A stretch of 64,000 bases of DNA from Gemmatimonadota bacterium (GCA_021324635.1 JAJPIS010000077.1:1-64000), one strand, 5' to 3'; counted from the stretch's first letter, positions 1 to 9,442 are shown. Numbers and translations are program-made. The notes: generated by a model from the letters alone, not told the origin.

Positions 1-1032
1 CCCGCCGGCGGCGGACACGACCTGGTTGGTCAAGAACTGGCTAGAACTCAGCGTCACTGCGTGGGGTGCCGTGTGAGTTTTCGAGGACGGGATTTGGTAC
101 GAGACGGCGCCCCCCCAGGCACTCCCCCCCTGCCCGCCGGTCCCCCCGGCGCCGCCTGTGCCGGTGGCGGCGTTGCCGGCCCCGCCGGCCCCGCCCGCCC
201 CGCCCGGCCCCCCCGCCCCGCGGCCCCCCGGGCCGCCGGCCGTCCCCCCGCCCGGGCCGGCGGGGCGGCGCGCCGGGTCGTCGAAGTGGTGCTTGATCTG
301 CTTCCCCTCGGCGAGAAAGACGGCGTCCTCCCCGATGTTGGTCGCGAGATCCGCCACCCGCTCGAGGTTCCGCCCGACGAGGATCAGCTCCAGCGAGGCC
401 GTGATGTTCCGCGCGTCGGCCATCATGTGGGTGAGGAGGATACGGAAGAGCGAGTTGAGGAGCGCGTCGACGGCATCGTCCGAGCGGCACACCTCGCGGC
501 CGAGCGCCCCGTCGGCGCGGATGAACGCGTCGAGCGCGTCGCCGAGCATGCTGCGCGCGCGGCGGGCCATGTCCTCGATCTCGGGCTCGGGCGTGATCGT
601 GGAGCGGATCGCGATCAGCCGCTGCGCGCACTGCGCGATGTTGACGGCGTGGTCCCCGACCCGCTCGAGGTCGCTCGAAATCTTGATCGCGCTGACAATG
701 AAACGAAGGTCGCGCGCCATCGGTTGCTGGAGCGCGAGCAGCTCGACCGCGAGCCCCTCGACTTCGACCTCCAGCGCATCGAGCTCGCGATCGCCGGTGA
801 TCACCGCCTCGGCGCGGTCCTGATCCCGCTTCAGCAGCGCGTCGACGGCGAGGTCGACCAGCCCTTCGGCGCGGTCCGACATCGTCAGCAGCCGCTCCTT
901 GAGCGTCGCCAACTGGTCGTGGAAGTGGCGGAACCCCGACGGCGTGTCGGCCGTCGGAGTACCCACAGCGGGCATCGACGGTGGCGCCGACGCGAGCGGG
1001 GAGGGCGAGGGAGAAGACGGTGGCGACATCAT
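1..1032 (-). CDS. phoU: PhoU phosphate regulator, 3' end off the window, Gly-rich tail
   Basis: PhoU is the cytoplasmic helical-bundle protein that links the Pst transporter to the PhoR kinase and represses the Pho regulon when phosphate is plentiful. The frame is missing from the ORF track because it has no stop inside the window. It starts at an ATG whose ATGA overlaps the stop of the upstream pstB. After a Pro/Ser-rich leader of about 30 residues come both PhoU repeats, with the family signatures [16 protein letters not shown] and [18 protein letters not shown] and then EGKQIKHH. The normal protein would end there. Instead the frame continues for about 100 codons through a Gly/Ala/Pro-rich stretch (GGAGGAGGAG) and a Ser/Thr/Gln-rich segment to the edge. 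The PhoU identity is firm; the tail may be real or a chance open frame in GC-rich DNA. Confidence 0.88.
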   Translation of the reverse strand, partial: MMSPPSSPSPSPLASAPPSMPAVGTPTADTPSGFRHFHDQLATLKERLLTMSDRAEGLVDLAVDALLKRDQDRAEAVITGDRELDALEVEVEGLAVELLALQQPMARDLRFIVSAIKISSDLERVGDHAVNIAQCAQRLIAIRSTITPEPEIEDMARRARSMLGDALDAFIRADGALGREVCRSDDAVDALLNSLFRILLTHMMADARNITASLELILVGRNLERVADLATNIGEDAVFLAEGKQIKHHFDDPARRPAGPGGGTAGGPGGRGAGGPGGAGGAGGAGNAATGTGGAGGTGGQGGSAWGGAVSYQIPSSKTHTAPHAVTLSSSQFLTNQVVSAAGG

Positions 1033-1874
1033 CCGAACCTGCCTGTAATGTACGAGTTCGTCCGCTCTTCGCGCGGGGCCGTGAACATGCGCTCCGTCGA
1101 CCCCACCTCGATCAGGCGACCCAGATAGAAGAAGGCCGTGTAGTCCGATGCCCGCGCCGCCTGCTGGAGATTGTGGGTCACGATCACGATCGTCAACTCG
1201 CGCTTGAGCTCGAAGATCAGCTCCTCGATCTTCTGCGTCGCGATCGGGTCGAGCGCGCTCGCCGGCTCATCGAGCAGCAGCACCTCGGGATCGTTGGCGA
1301 GGGTCCGCGCGATGCAGAGCCGCTGCTGCTGACCCCCGGAGAGGGACAGGGCGCTCTGACGGAGCCGGTCCTTGACCTCATCCCACAGCGCCGCCCGACG
1401 GAGCGACGCCTCGACGATCTGGTCGAGCTGAGCACGCGGCAGCGAGGTGTTGATCCGCGGGCCGTAGGCGACGTTGTCGTAGATCGATTTGGGGAAGCAG
1501 TTCCAGCGCTGAAAGACCATCCCCACGCGGCGGCGAAGGGTGGTCGGGTCGACCGACGGGTCGTACACGTCCCGCCCGTCGAGCAGGATCTTCCCCTCGT
1601 GGCGCGTGCCGGGGACGAGGTCGTGCATGCGGTTGACCGCGCGCAGGAACGTCGACTTGCCGCACCCCGAGGGGCCGATGAGGGCGGTGATCGTCCGGGG
1701 CGCGATGTCGAGGTCGATCTCGGTGAGCGCCTGCTTCGCCCCGTACCAGAACGAGAACCGCCGCGCGGCGACGCTCCCGCGCGCGGCCTCGCTCCCCGGC
1801 GGCCGGAGCATGCCACCGCTGGCCGCGACGCCCGCCGCGCCCGCCGCGCCCGCCGCCGGTGCCGGCGCGGTCAC
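1029..1874 (-). CDS. pstB: Phosphate ABC transporter ATPase PstB (second copy)
   Basis: ATP-binding subunit of the high-affinity phosphate importer, 281 residues. Walker A is GPSGCGKST, the signature is LSGGQQQR and Walker B is VLLLDEP, followed by the H-loop in IVIVTHN. I chose the GTG at 1874 because it forms a GTGA overlap with the stop of the preceding pstB. The track start at 2159 lies inside that gene. The N-terminus is Ala/Pro-rich (VTAPAPAAG) and resembles the start of the first copy. Both ATPases keep all catalytic motifs, so PstB may be a heterodimer or the copies may be interchangeable; the sequence cannot decide. It ends in an ATGA overlap with phoU, so the two should be translationally coupled. 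Confidence 0.93.
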   Translation of the reverse strand: MTAPAPAAGAAGAAGVAASGGMLRPPGSEAARGSVAARRFSFWYGAKQALTEIDLDIAPRTITALIGPSGCGKSTFLRAVNRMHDLVPGTRHEGKILLDGRDVYDPSVDPTTLRRRVGMVFQRWNCFPKSIYDNVAYGPRINTSLPRAQLDQIVEASLRRAALWDEVKDRLRQSALSLSGGQQQRLCIARTLANDPEVLLLDEPASALDPIATQKIEELIFELKRELTIVIVTHNLQQAARASDYTAFFYLGRLIEVGSTERMFTAPREERTNSYITGRFG

Positions 1875-2686
1875 CCGAACCGCCCGGTGATGTACGCCTC
1901 GGTCCGCTCGTCGCGCGGGGTCGTGAAGAGTTCCTTGGTGGGGGCGATCTCGACCAGGTTGCCGTGCAGCATGAACGCGGTGCGATCCGAGACGCGGGCC
2001 GCCTGCTGCATGTTGTGCGTGACGATCACGACGGTCATGTCCCGTCGGAGCTCGTAGACCAGCTCCTCGACCTTCTGCGCGCTGATCGGGTCGAGCGACG
2101 CGGTCGGCTCGTCGAGCAGCAGAACCTGCGGCTCGACGGCGAGGGCGCGGGCGATGCACAGCCGCTGCTGCTGGCCCCCCGAGAGCCCGGTCGCCGCGTC
2201 GCGCAGCCGGTCCTTGACCTCATCCCAGAGCGCCGCCCGGTGCAGGGCGTGCTCGACAATGGCATCGATCTCGGTCCGCGACGGCCGCGGGCTCACGGTC
2301 GAGAGCCCGGCCGCGACGTTGTCGTGGATCGACATGGTCGGGAATGGCGTCGGCCGCTGGAACACCATCCCGATGTGCTGTCGGACAGCCGTCACGTTGA
2401 CATCACGCCCGTAAATGTCCTGCCCGTCGAACAGGACGCGGCCAGCGACGCGGGCACCCGGCACCGTCTCGTGCATGCGATTCAGGCAGCGGAGCAGGGT
2501 CGACTTGCCGCACCCCGACGGGCCGATGATCGCGGTCACGAAGCGGTCCGGCAGAGCGAGCGTCGCGTCCTTGACCGCGTGCAGGGCGCCGAAATACGCG
2601 TCGAGGGACTCGGCGGCGAGCCGGGGCGCCGGAGCCGCATCCGGCGTCGCGCGCGCAACGCCGGCCGCGGGTGCCGGTGGCGTCAC
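1871..2686 (-). CDS. pstB: Phosphate ABC transporter ATPase PstB (first copy)
   Basis: ATP-binding subunit of the Pst phosphate importer, 271 residues with the start chosen here. Walker A is GPSGCGKST, the signature is LSGGQQQR, Walker B is VLLLDEP and the H-loop is in IVTHN. The track start at 2821 is a TTG inside the end of pstA. The GTG at 2686 gives VTPPAPAAG, almost the same N-terminus as the second pstB (VTAPAPAAG), so I prefer it; a GTG at 2698 is also possible. The gap to pstA is then about 95 nt, the loosest join in the operon. The gene lies 5' of a second pstB with which it shares a GTGA overlap, suggesting a tandem duplication followed by divergence. Confidence 0.9.
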   Translation of the reverse strand: MTPPAPAAGVARATPDAAPAPRLAAESLDAYFGALHAVKDATLALPDRFVTAIIGPSGCGKSTLLRCLNRMHETVPGARVAGRVLFDGQDIYGRDVNVTAVRQHIGMVFQRPTPFPTMSIHDNVAAGLSTVSPRPSRTEIDAIVEHALHRAALWDEVKDRLRDAATGLSGGQQQRLCIARALAVEPQVLLLDEPTASLDPISAQKVEELVYELRRDMTVVIVTHNMQQAARVSDRTAFMLHGNLVEIAPTKELFTTPRDERTEAYITGRFG

Positions 2687-2780
2687 GGCGCGCGACACCG
2701 CGAGCGCGCCGGTGACGGCACCCGGGCCCCGGCGCTCGCGCAGCGGCCGCCCGGACGGCAGCTCGCCGCCGGTCTCCCGG

Positions 2781-3740
2781 CTAGTCGCCGCCCGGTCCGG
2801 CAAACCGATGTCGGGTCGCAAGGCGCGCGATCAGGCTGATGAGAAGGATGAGGCCAATGAGGACGAGGGCGCCGGCCCAGGCCTGGGCGTGCCAGTCGTC
2901 GTACGGGCTGACCGCATAGGTGAAAATCTGCAACGGGAGTGCGGCGATCGGCTGGTTCAACGACGTCGACCAGAACTGGTTTCCAAAGGCGGTGAAGAGG
3001 AGGGGCGCGGTCTCACCGGCGATCCGGGCAATCGCGACCAGCGCTCCGGTGACGATCCCCGCGCTCGCCGTCCGGAGGACGATCGAGAGCGATGTCCGCC
3101 ATCGGGCGTAGCCGAGCGCCAGCGCCGCCTCACGCAGCGAGACCGGTACCGTCCGGACGATCTCCTCGGTCGTGCGCGCCACCTGCGGGATCATCATCGC
3201 CGCCAGCGCCACGCTCCCGGCCCAGGTCGAGAAGTGCCCGAGCGGGCGCACGAGGAACTGCCAGGCGAAGATGCCCATCACGATCGAGGGCAGGCCATTG
3301 AGAACGTCGGACAGGAACCGCGTCACGGTGGCGAGCCAGGTCCCCGCGTGCTCCGCGAGGTACAGACCGGCGCCGATCCCGACCGGCAGCCCGATGGCGC
3401 TGGCCAGGCCGACGAGGATCAGCGTGCCGACGATCGCGTTGGCCATCCCGCCGCCCACCTCGCCGACCGGCCTGGGCAGGCTGGTGAAGAAGTGCCATTG
3501 CACCGAGCGGCCACCGAGGGCGACGAGATGCCCGAGGATCACGATCAGGGGCAGGACGGCGAGCAGGGCGGCGAGGGTCACGAGCCCCACCATGAGGCCA
3601 TTCACGAGGCGCCGGCGATGGCGCTTGCTCCGCATCGCGACGGTGACGTGCGCGTCGGTCCAGCGCGGCGGGCGCGGCGCGGACGGGTGCGCCGGTGCGG
3701 CGGCGGGGATGCTTGCGGGGCGCGCCGGGGCCATCGTCAT
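2781..3740 (-). CDS. pstA: Phosphate ABC transporter permease PstA
   Basis: Inner-membrane permease of the phosphate importer, 319 residues. The track ORF begins at 4511, but everything before 3740 is an out-of-frame shadow of pstC. The real start is the ATG at 3740, whose ATGA overlaps the pstC stop. A cytoplasmic Ala/Pro-rich leader of about 45 residues precedes about six hydrophobic segments. The binding-protein-dependent permease EAA loop reads [14 protein letters not shown] at roughly residues 200-215, and [16 protein letters not shown] follows as in PstA proteins. It pairs with PstC to form the channel energised by PstB. Confidence 0.94.
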   Translation of the reverse strand: MTMAPARPASIPAAAPAHPSAPRPPRWTDAHVTVAMRSKRHRRRLVNGLMVGLVTLAALLAVLPLIVILGHLVALGGRSVQWHFFTSLPRPVGEVGGGMANAIVGTLILVGLASAIGLPVGIGAGLYLAEHAGTWLATVTRFLSDVLNGLPSIVMGIFAWQFLVRPLGHFSTWAGSVALAAMMIPQVARTTEEIVRTVPVSLREAALALGYARWRTSLSIVLRTASAGIVTGALVAIARIAGETAPLLFTAFGNQFWSTSLNQPIAALPLQIFTYAVSPYDDWHAQAWAGALVLIGLILLISLIARLATRHRFAGPGGD

Positions 3741-4768
3741 CCGGCCCTGCCGCCGGCGCTCCGCGACACCTGCCAGACGAGCCACCGGGCGATGCCGTTG
3801 ACGATCAGCGTGATGACGAACAGCGTGAACCCGACCGCCATGAGGGCCGAGAGGTGAAGATCGCCCGACGCCTCGGAGAACTCGTTGGCGATGAGGGAGG
3901 CCATCGTGTACCCCGGCGCGAAGAGGGAGGCCGAGATCTGCGGGCGGTTGCCGATCAGCATCGTCACGGCCATCGTCTCGCCGAGCGCGCGGCCGAGGCC
4001 GAGGATGATGCCGCCGATGATGCCGGACTTGGCGAACGGGATGACCGCGCCGGAGATCGTCTCCCATCGTGTCGCGCCCAGCGCGAGCGCCGCCTCGCGC
4101 TGCGAGCGCGGGACGGCGAGGAGTACCTCGCGCGACACCGACGAGATGTATGGCAGGATCATGATGGCGAGGATGACGCCGGCGGCGAGCATGCTCGGGC
4201 CGTAGGCGGGTCCCGAGAACAGCGGGATGCCGCCCAGGTGCAGCGTGTCCCGAAGGAACGGCATGACCGGGCTCCGGAGCACCGGGACGAGCACGAAGAT
4301 GCCCCAGAGGCCGTACACCACGCTCGGGATCGCGGCCAGCAGATCGACGAGGAACGCCACCGGCTGCCGGATCGCCCGAGGGGCGAACTCGGACAGGAAG
4401 ACCGCGACGCCGAGCGCCAGCGGCGTGGCCAGCAGCAGTGCCAGGAGGGACGAGACGAGCGTGCCATAGATCGCGGGCGCGGCACCGAATGTCCCCTTGA
4501 CGGGGTCCCACGCGCTCGAGGTCAGGAAGGAGAAGCCGAACCGACGGAAGGCGGGCCAGCCGGCGCTGGCGATCTCGATCGCGATCAGAAGCAGCAGTAG
4601 CGGGACGCAGATGGCGAAGGCGGTCACCGCGGCGCCATAGACGCGGTCGCCGATCGCCGAGCCCGTGATGCGGACGCGGAATCGCCCGCGCCGCGCCGAG
4701 GTGCTCGCCGGCGGCCCCGTTCCCGGACCGCCGGTCCGCCCCGGCCGCTCGATTGTCGTGCTGGTCAC
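3737..4768 (-). CDS. pstC: Phosphate ABC transporter permease PstC
   Basis: Inner-membrane permease partner of PstA, 343 residues. The start is a GTG that overlaps the pstS stop as GTGA. The first 40 residues are basic and Pro/Gly-rich, and six transmembrane segments follow. The EAA loop is [17 protein letters not shown] and is followed by GLGRALGETMAVTML, typical of PstC. The gene is tightly packed between pstS and pstA, with 4-nt overlaps on both sides. No truncation or missing motif is seen. Confidence 0.94.
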   Translation of the reverse strand: MTSTTIERPGRTGGPGTGPPASTSARRGRFRVRITGSAIGDRVYGAAVTAFAICVPLLLLLIAIEIASAGWPAFRRFGFSFLTSSAWDPVKGTFGAAPAIYGTLVSSLLALLLATPLALGVAVFLSEFAPRAIRQPVAFLVDLLAAIPSVVYGLWGIFVLVPVLRSPVMPFLRDTLHLGGIPLFSGPAYGPSMLAAGVILAIMILPYISSVSREVLLAVPRSQREAALALGATRWETISGAVIPFAKSGIIGGIILGLGRALGETMAVTMLIGNRPQISASLFAPGYTMASLIANEFSEASGDLHLSALMAVGFTLFVITLIVNGIARWLVWQVSRSAGGRAG

Positions 4769-5907
4769 GCGTGCGCGGGCGTCTGAAGCGAGTCGAGTCG
4801 TGCGATCAGCATCGCCTGAATCGCCGTCGGCAGGGGCGCGTAGTCGAGCGCCGCGGCCTCTTTCTCACCGTCGGTGAGCGCCCACCTGAGGAACGCGATC
4901 AGCTCCTGCTGCCGGTTGGCGTTCCGCGCCGTCCGGTCCATCAGGATGTAGGTGAACGAGGAGATCGGATATGCCCGGGCGCCGGGCGCGTTGACGATCG
5001 AGACCCGGAAGTCGGTGTTCGGCGGGAGCTTGGCCGCGACGCCGGCAGCGGCCGCGGTGACCGCGTCGATCGACGGGGTGACGAAGTTGCCGTCGGCGTT
5101 CTTCACGGTCCCGATCGGCAGCCCGTTCTGGCGGGCGTAGGCCAGCTCCACGTAGCCGATCGCACCCGGGGTCTGCTTCACCTGCCCGGCCACACCCTCG
5201 TTCCCCTTGCCGCCGATCCCGACCGGCCACTGGAGCTCCTTCCCCTTCCCGGGCGACGCGGCCCACGTCCGGCTGACGGCGCTCAGATAGTCGCTGAAGA
5301 TATACGTGGTCCCGCTGCCATCGGACCGGTGCACGACGAGGATGTCCTGGGGGGGCAAGGCGACGCCGGGGTTGAGCGCCGCGAGGCGCTGGTCGTTCCA
5401 TCTGGTGATCTTGCCGGCGAAGATGTCGGCGACGACGTCGCCGGTCAGGGCCAGGGGTTGGGTGACACCCGGCACGTTGTAGGTCACGACGACGGCGCCC
5501 AGCACCGTGGGGATGTGCAGGATCGGCCGCTTGGCGCGCGCGAGCTCCTCGTCGCTCATCGGCGCGTCCGAGGCGCCGAAATCCACCGTGCCGTCGATGA
5601 GCTGGCGGATCCCGCCGCCCGATCCGATGGACTGGTAGTTGATCTTCACCCCCGTGCGGGTCGCGTACTCGGCGAACCACCTGGAGTAGATCGGGTACGG
5701 GAAGGTCGCGCCAGCGCCGGTGAGCTGCGCACCGGCAGTGCTTCCGCCTCCGGCACTCGCCGCAGCGTTCGGGGTCTTCGTGGCGTTGATCGTGCTGCTG
5801 GTCGAGCCGCCGGCGGATCCGCTTCCACCCGCGCCGCCGCATGCTCCGGCGACGCCAGCGAGTGATCCAACGAGGCTTGCGGCAACCAGGCGCGACAGCG
5901 ATGGCAT
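4765..5907 (-). CDS. pstS: Phosphate-binding lipoprotein PstS
   Basis: Periplasmic phosphate-binding component of the Pst importer, 380 residues. The ATG at 5907 is preceded by GGAG at good spacing. It begins a lipoprotein signal peptide with the lipobox VAGAC (Cys23), followed by a flexible Gly/Ser linker. PstS signatures are visible: GAGATFPYPIYSRWF, YQSIGSGGGIRQ, FGASDAPMSDEE and HRSDGSGTTYIF, which supply the phosphate-contacting backbone and side chains. The 21 residues before this Met in the track ORF are unlikely to be translated. First gene of pstSCABB-phoU. Confidence 0.95.
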   Translation of the reverse strand: MPSLSRLVAASLVGSLAGVAGACGGAGGSGSAGGSTSSTINATKTPNAAASAGGGSTAGAQLTGAGATFPYPIYSRWFAEYATRTGVKINYQSIGSGGGIRQLIDGTVDFGASDAPMSDEELARAKRPILHIPTVLGAVVVTYNVPGVTQPLALTGDVVADIFAGKITRWNDQRLAALNPGVALPPQDILVVHRSDGSGTTYIFSDYLSAVSRTWAASPGKGKELQWPVGIGGKGNEGVAGQVKQTPGAIGYVELAYARQNGLPIGTVKNADGNFVTPSIDAVTAAAAGVAAKLPPNTDFRVSIVNAPGARAYPISSFTYILMDRTARNANRQQELIAFLRWALTDGEKEAAALDYAPLPTAIQAMLIARLDSLQTPAHA

Positions 5908-6033
5908 CCGGCACTCCAGGCGGGCGATGGGCCCGGTCCGAGCCCGGGCGCGGGACGCGCAGCGGGTCACGGCCGGGAGAACTCCGGCGACTGCGCTAAC
6001 CTAGGGCGCCTCTGCCAAGAGTTTGCCGCGGGC

Positions 6034-6055
6034 CGCGTAACGAACATGTCACAGG
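6034..6055 (-). promoter_or_regulatory. Possible Pho-box-like site upstream of pstS
   Basis: On the minus strand the sequence CTGTGACATGTTCGTTACG lies about 130 nt upstream of the pstS start. It contains two degenerate copies of the PhoB half-site (consensus CTGTCAT) 11 nt apart. The match is weak: 5 of 7 positions in the first copy and 3 of 7 in the second. It is listed because a pst operon would be expected to have a PhoB site and a PhoB-like regulator is encoded at 22.5-23.2 kb. It could equally be a lone TGTGA half-site or chance. Confidence 0.2.
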
Positions 6056-6138
6056 CGACCGCGCGGCATCGCATGCCGGCAGGCCCGCGCCGGACGCCCC
6101 ACGCGCGTTCGCGTTCGGCACCCTCGGGCGGGAGGTGC

Positions 6139-6285
6139 CTAGCCGCCGAAGAGCGCGAGCGACCGCCCGACGACCTGCTCGACACCCCAGGCGAGGGGAA
6201 CGAGGACGACGAGCCACGCGAGCGCGAGCGCAGTGGCTGACGAGGCGTCGGCGCCGGGCCCGGCGCGGGGCGGGCTCCCGGTCAT
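6139..6285 (-). CDS. Small membrane partner of the OFA-type MFS transporter, 48 aa
   Basis: This gene is too short for the ORF track. An ATG forming an ATGA overlap with the stop of the downstream-numbered MFS gene opens a 48-codon frame ending in TAG. The product has a Pro/Gly-rich N-terminus and a single transmembrane helix with the pattern AWLVVLVPLAWGVEQ followed by SLALFGG. That matches the small single-helix protein often encoded beside oxalate/formate-family MFS carriers and annotated as the MFS transporter small subunit. Its exact role is not known to me; it may stabilise or regulate the carrier. The coupled start and the conserved pattern make a real gene likely. Confidence 0.75.
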   Translation of the reverse strand: MTGSPPRAGPGADASSATALALAWLVVLVPLAWGVEQVVGRSLALFGG

Positions 6286-7697
6286 CCTGTGGCTCCGGTC
6301 GGGGCGCCGGCGGCGTACGGGGCCGCGGCCGTGCCGGACCCCTCGGTCTCACCGCGGAAGTGGTAGCGCTCATCGACCGGGCGGACGAGCACGTTCGCGA
6401 CGAAGCCGATCACGAGCAGCAGGGTCATGAGATGCATGCTCGGGCGGTACGCGTCGGGTCCGTGGATGCCCCCCTGGATCTGCGCCTCGCGGATGTAGTT
6501 CACGAGCAGCGGGCCGAAGATGCCGGCCGCGGACCAGGCGGTGAGCAGTCGCCCATGGATCGCACCGACCTGCATCGTGCCGAACAGGTCTCGGAGATAC
6601 GCCGGAATGGTGGCGAATCCGCCCCCGTACATCGAGATCACGACGACGGCCACGAGCACGAACAGCCACACGCGCCCACCCTCGCCGATGCCGGGGATGA
6701 GCCAGTAGAGCACCGCGCCAAGGGCGAAGAAGGTCGCGTAAGTGGCCGGGCGGCCGATGTAGTCGGAGAGCGACGACCAGAGGAAGCGCCCGGCCATGTT
6801 GGCGATGCTGAGCAACCCGACGAACCCGGCGGCGGCGGCCGCGGTCACCCGACCGTTGAACATCTCCTGGATCATCGGCGAGGCTTGCTCGAGGATGCCG
6901 ATCCCGGCGGTGACGTTGAAGCACAGCATGACCCAGAGCAGCCAGAATTGGGTCGTCCGGACGGCAGCGCTCACCGCGACGTTCGCGGTCGTGATCATCC
7001 GGTGGCTCGCGGCCGGCGGCACGTAGCCGGGCGGCGCCCAGCCGGCGGCGGGCAGCCGGACGGTGAAGACGCCGAACAACATGTACACGAAGTAGGCGAC
7101 GCCGAGTGTCACGAATGTCGGTGCCACACCGGTCGACGCCGCCGTGCGATAGTGCGTCATCAGGGTGGCCGAGAGCGGGGAAGCGATCATGGCGCCGCCA
7201 CCGAAGCCCATGATCGCGAGCCCGGTCGCCATCCCGGGGCGGTCCGGAAACCACTTGATCAGGGTCGAGACGGGCGAGATGTAGCCGATGCCGAGCCCGC
7301 ACCCGCCGAGCACGCCGTAGCCGAGCACGACGAGCGGGAACAGGTGGAGGTGGACCCCGACGGCAGCGACCAGGAAGCCGCCGCCGAAGCAGACAGCGGC
7401 CGCGAACATTGCCCGCCGCGGACCGACCCGTTCGAGCCAGGCGCCGAAGACGGCGGCCGAGAGGCCGAGGAAGACGATCGCGACGCTGAAGACCCACGCG
7501 ATCGTGCTCTGCTTCCAGTCCCCCGGGGCGGAGCTCGTGATGCCGAGGAGCCTCGACATCGGAATCTTGAAGACGCTGAACGCGTACACCTGGCCGATCG
7601 ACAGATGGATCGCGAGCGCGGCCGGCGGAACGAGCCAGCGGCTGTAGCCGGGTGGGGCGATCGAGTGTTCGCGGTCCAGGAACGACAGGACGGCCAT
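6282..7697 (-). CDS. OFA-family (oxalate/formate antiporter type) MFS transporter
   Basis: A 12-helix major facilitator protein of 471 residues in the inner membrane. The ATG is preceded by a strong GGAGG. Features seen are an early SIGQVYAFSVFK segment, the loop 2-3 motif ERVGPRR, GIGYISPVSTLIKWFPDRPGMATGLAIMGFGGGAMI and GRFLWSSLSDYIGR. These are hallmarks of the OFA group (oxalate/formate antiporter and L-lactate or other carboxylate carriers). The substrate cannot be read from sequence: no oxalyl-CoA or formyl-CoA genes are nearby, so oxalate is only one option. Translationally coupled to the 48-residue partner gene. Confidence 0.88.
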   Translation of the reverse strand: MAVLSFLDREHSIAPPGYSRWLVPPAALAIHLSIGQVYAFSVFKIPMSRLLGITSSAPGDWKQSTIAWVFSVAIVFLGLSAAVFGAWLERVGPRRAMFAAAVCFGGGFLVAAVGVHLHLFPLVVLGYGVLGGCGLGIGYISPVSTLIKWFPDRPGMATGLAIMGFGGGAMIASPLSATLMTHYRTAASTGVAPTFVTLGVAYFVYMLFGVFTVRLPAAGWAPPGYVPPAASHRMITTANVAVSAAVRTTQFWLLWVMLCFNVTAGIGILEQASPMIQEMFNGRVTAAAAAGFVGLLSIANMAGRFLWSSLSDYIGRPATYATFFALGAVLYWLIPGIGEGGRVWLFVLVAVVVISMYGGGFATIPAYLRDLFGTMQVGAIHGRLLTAWSAAGIFGPLLVNYIREAQIQGGIHGPDAYRPSMHLMTLLLVIGFVANVLVRPVDERYHFRGETEGSGTAAAPYAAGAPTGATG

Positions 7698-7780
7698 GCG
7701 TTCCTCCGCTCAGGGTGGCGCGGTCAGGGGCGTCGGCTCCGCGGTCACAACTTATCGCGGGCCGCCGGCTTTGGGGATGA

Positions 7781-7815
7781 CGACACGCCCCCGCGCGATC
7801 GGGCTGGGCGTGTCG
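7781..7815 (-). terminator. Hairpin 3' of the outer-membrane barrel gene
   Basis: CGACACGCCC and GGGCGTGTCG form a perfect 10-bp inverted repeat around a 15-nt loop, 20 nt past the stop of the minus-strand barrel gene. No T-tract follows, so this would be an imperfect intrinsic terminator or an RNA-end stabiliser. Confidence 0.35.
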
Positions 7816-7836
7816 CGTCCGACCCTCGGCGATTCC

Positions 7837-9348
7837 TCAGGGCAGCACGTAGCGAACCGATGCGAAGAGCATGTTATCGAGGGCCTGGGGTTGGAGGCCC
7901 GCCGCGCCGGACCAGGTGTTGCGGCTCGTGTAGGAATACTGGAGCCCCCACTGGAACGCTCCGGCTGGCCCCTGATAGACGCGGTACCAGAAGCCGGCCG
8001 CGGCCTGCCAGAGGGCGCGCGTGTCGGCGTTGCAGGGCGGATTGGCCCCTCCCGGCGCGCCGGGCGCGAACGCGCCGGTCGGCGCCAGCTCGACCGTGCA
8101 GCCGGCGTTGTTGAAGAGCGCCGAGCCGTAGCCTTCGCCCGCCGCGCCCCGCAGGAAGCTCGTGCGATACTCGTACTCGGCGCCCCCGTACCCGTAAATG
8201 TCGAGCCGGCGGGTCGGGTGCATCTCGAGCGACACGAGGCCCTGGGCGGCCCGGATCGGCACGACCTCGCCGTTGGGTCGCACCGTCATGTCGGGGAGCT
8301 GGGATGTGCCGTAGCGACCGATACCCCGCCCCCAGAGGGCGGAGATCCCGACGTCGGCGCCATCGCGTGTCTTCCCGTGCTCCGTCGGCACATCGACCGA
8401 CCAGACGGCCGCCACGCCGATGCCACCACCGTAGGTCTGGAAATTGTGCGTCCCGCCGGCGGCGCCGCTCGGGTCGTATACCCGGTCGCGGAAGACGCGA
8501 CCCAGGGCCTTGATCTCGTAGTGGCCGAACCCCGGCTCGAAGACCAGCTTCGCGACGATGTCCGGCGATGGATCGGTGGAATAGTTGGCGGTGGCGTTGA
8601 GGAGCGAGCCGCCCGTGCTGCCGATGAGAAAGTTGGTGGCGTTGCCGTGCGCGCTGAACGTCTGCTGTGCACCCTCGATCGCCCCGACGATCCAGGCGCG
8701 GTTGGCGAATCCCTTCCAGGCGCGGATCTGCCACTGGCGCGCCCAGTCGAAGCCCGCGACGTACTGGGCATCGATCACCTGCGGGGCGAACTCGTTGCGT
8801 GCGGCGACGCCCTTCTTCTCGGTCGTCAACGTGCTCCACGCCTGACCCGCCATGACGCCGGAGCCGTCCGACCAGGCGGCCTGCCCCCAGAACTGGCGGA
8901 GGCGTAGTGTGTAGCTGTTGCTCTCGTTGGAGTTGGAGGTTACCCCCGCCGAGAGGAAGTCGGACTCCCAGTACCCGGACAGCCGTGTCGCGCCCGCCCT
9001 GCCGGACACGCCGACCGTGAGGCGTGACTGTCGGGCGGAGCCCCGAAACTCGGAGAGAGCGGCGTTACTCGTCCCGGGGAAGGGGATGGCGTTGAAGCTG
9101 GACCCGATGTCCGCCGTCTCGTTCCGTTGGCGCCAGACAGCTTCGGCGGCGAAGTATCCGCCGGGCGTGATCGTCAGGCCCCGGAACTGGATGGATGCCG
9201 AATCCGCCGGCCTCTCCTGGGCAGCCGCCGATCGCGCTGCCGGCGGGGCGCCGATCGACAGCGCGGCGAGCGTCGCTACACAGGTCCGCGCACGCCACCT
9301 GCGGCATGCGGCGAGTCGAGCAGGCAGGACACGGTCAGCCGACAACAC
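7837..9348 (-). CDS. Outer-membrane beta-barrel (porin-like) protein
   Basis: About 503 residues. The track ORF starts at 9576, but the GTG at 9348 has a GGAG upstream and gives a proper signal peptide (basic region, Ala/Leu core, cleavage near SAAAQ-ERP). The mature part begins FRGLTITPGGYFAAEAVWR and then shows alternating hydrophobic/polar strands with many aromatic girdle residues, such as RLRQFWGQAAW and YGYGGAEYEYRTSF. It ends in VRYVLP. This pattern fits a 16-18-stranded porin-like barrel. No substrate-defining motif is seen, and family assignment beyond outer-membrane barrel is uncertain. Its neighbour is the OFA transporter on the same strand, so it may admit the same class of small organic acid; this is inference. 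Confidence 0.7.
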   Translation of the reverse strand: MLSADRVLPARLAACRRWRARTCVATLAALSIGAPPAARSAAAQERPADSASIQFRGLTITPGGYFAAEAVWRQRNETADIGSSFNAIPFPGTSNAALSEFRGSARQSRLTVGVSGRAGATRLSGYWESDFLSAGVTSNSNESNSYTLRLRQFWGQAAWSDGSGVMAGQAWSTLTTEKKGVAARNEFAPQVIDAQYVAGFDWARQWQIRAWKGFANRAWIVGAIEGAQQTFSAHGNATNFLIGSTGGSLLNATANYSTDPSPDIVAKLVFEPGFGHYEIKALGRVFRDRVYDPSGAAGGTHNFQTYGGGIGVAAVWSVDVPTEHGKTRDGADVGISALWGRGIGRYGTSQLPDMTVRPNGEVVPIRAAQGLVSLEMHPTRRLDIYGYGGAEYEYRTSFLRGAAGEGYGSALFNNAGCTVELAPTGAFAPGAPGGANPPCNADTRALWQAAAGFWYRVYQGPAGAFQWGLQYSYTSRNTWSGAAGLQPQALDNMLFASVRYVLP

Positions 9349-9442
9349 GATGAGCGCTCCGGGGAGTGAGTGATCCAGGTACCACCCCTCGGAACTCTGC
9401 CCGCTCGTGTAAAGCCGAGCCCGACCTCGCGTATCGGGATCG

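Noticed and set aside
61-1128. 355-aa plus-strand ORF at the left edge
   Set aside because: Antisense to phoU in codon register; the minus strand carries the real PhoU signatures.
6034-6055. Firm Pho box for pstS
   Set aside because: Only a weak match to the consensus; kept as a low-confidence site rather than a finding.
6282-7697. Oxalate degradation locus
   Set aside because: The OFA family is clear but no oxalyl-CoA decarboxylase, formyl-CoA transferase or similar gene is adjacent, so the substrate is not assigned.
6135-8114. 659-aa plus-strand ORF over the MFS transporter
   Set aside because: Shadow of the minus-strand transporter gene, which has clear family motifs and a Shine-Dalgarno.
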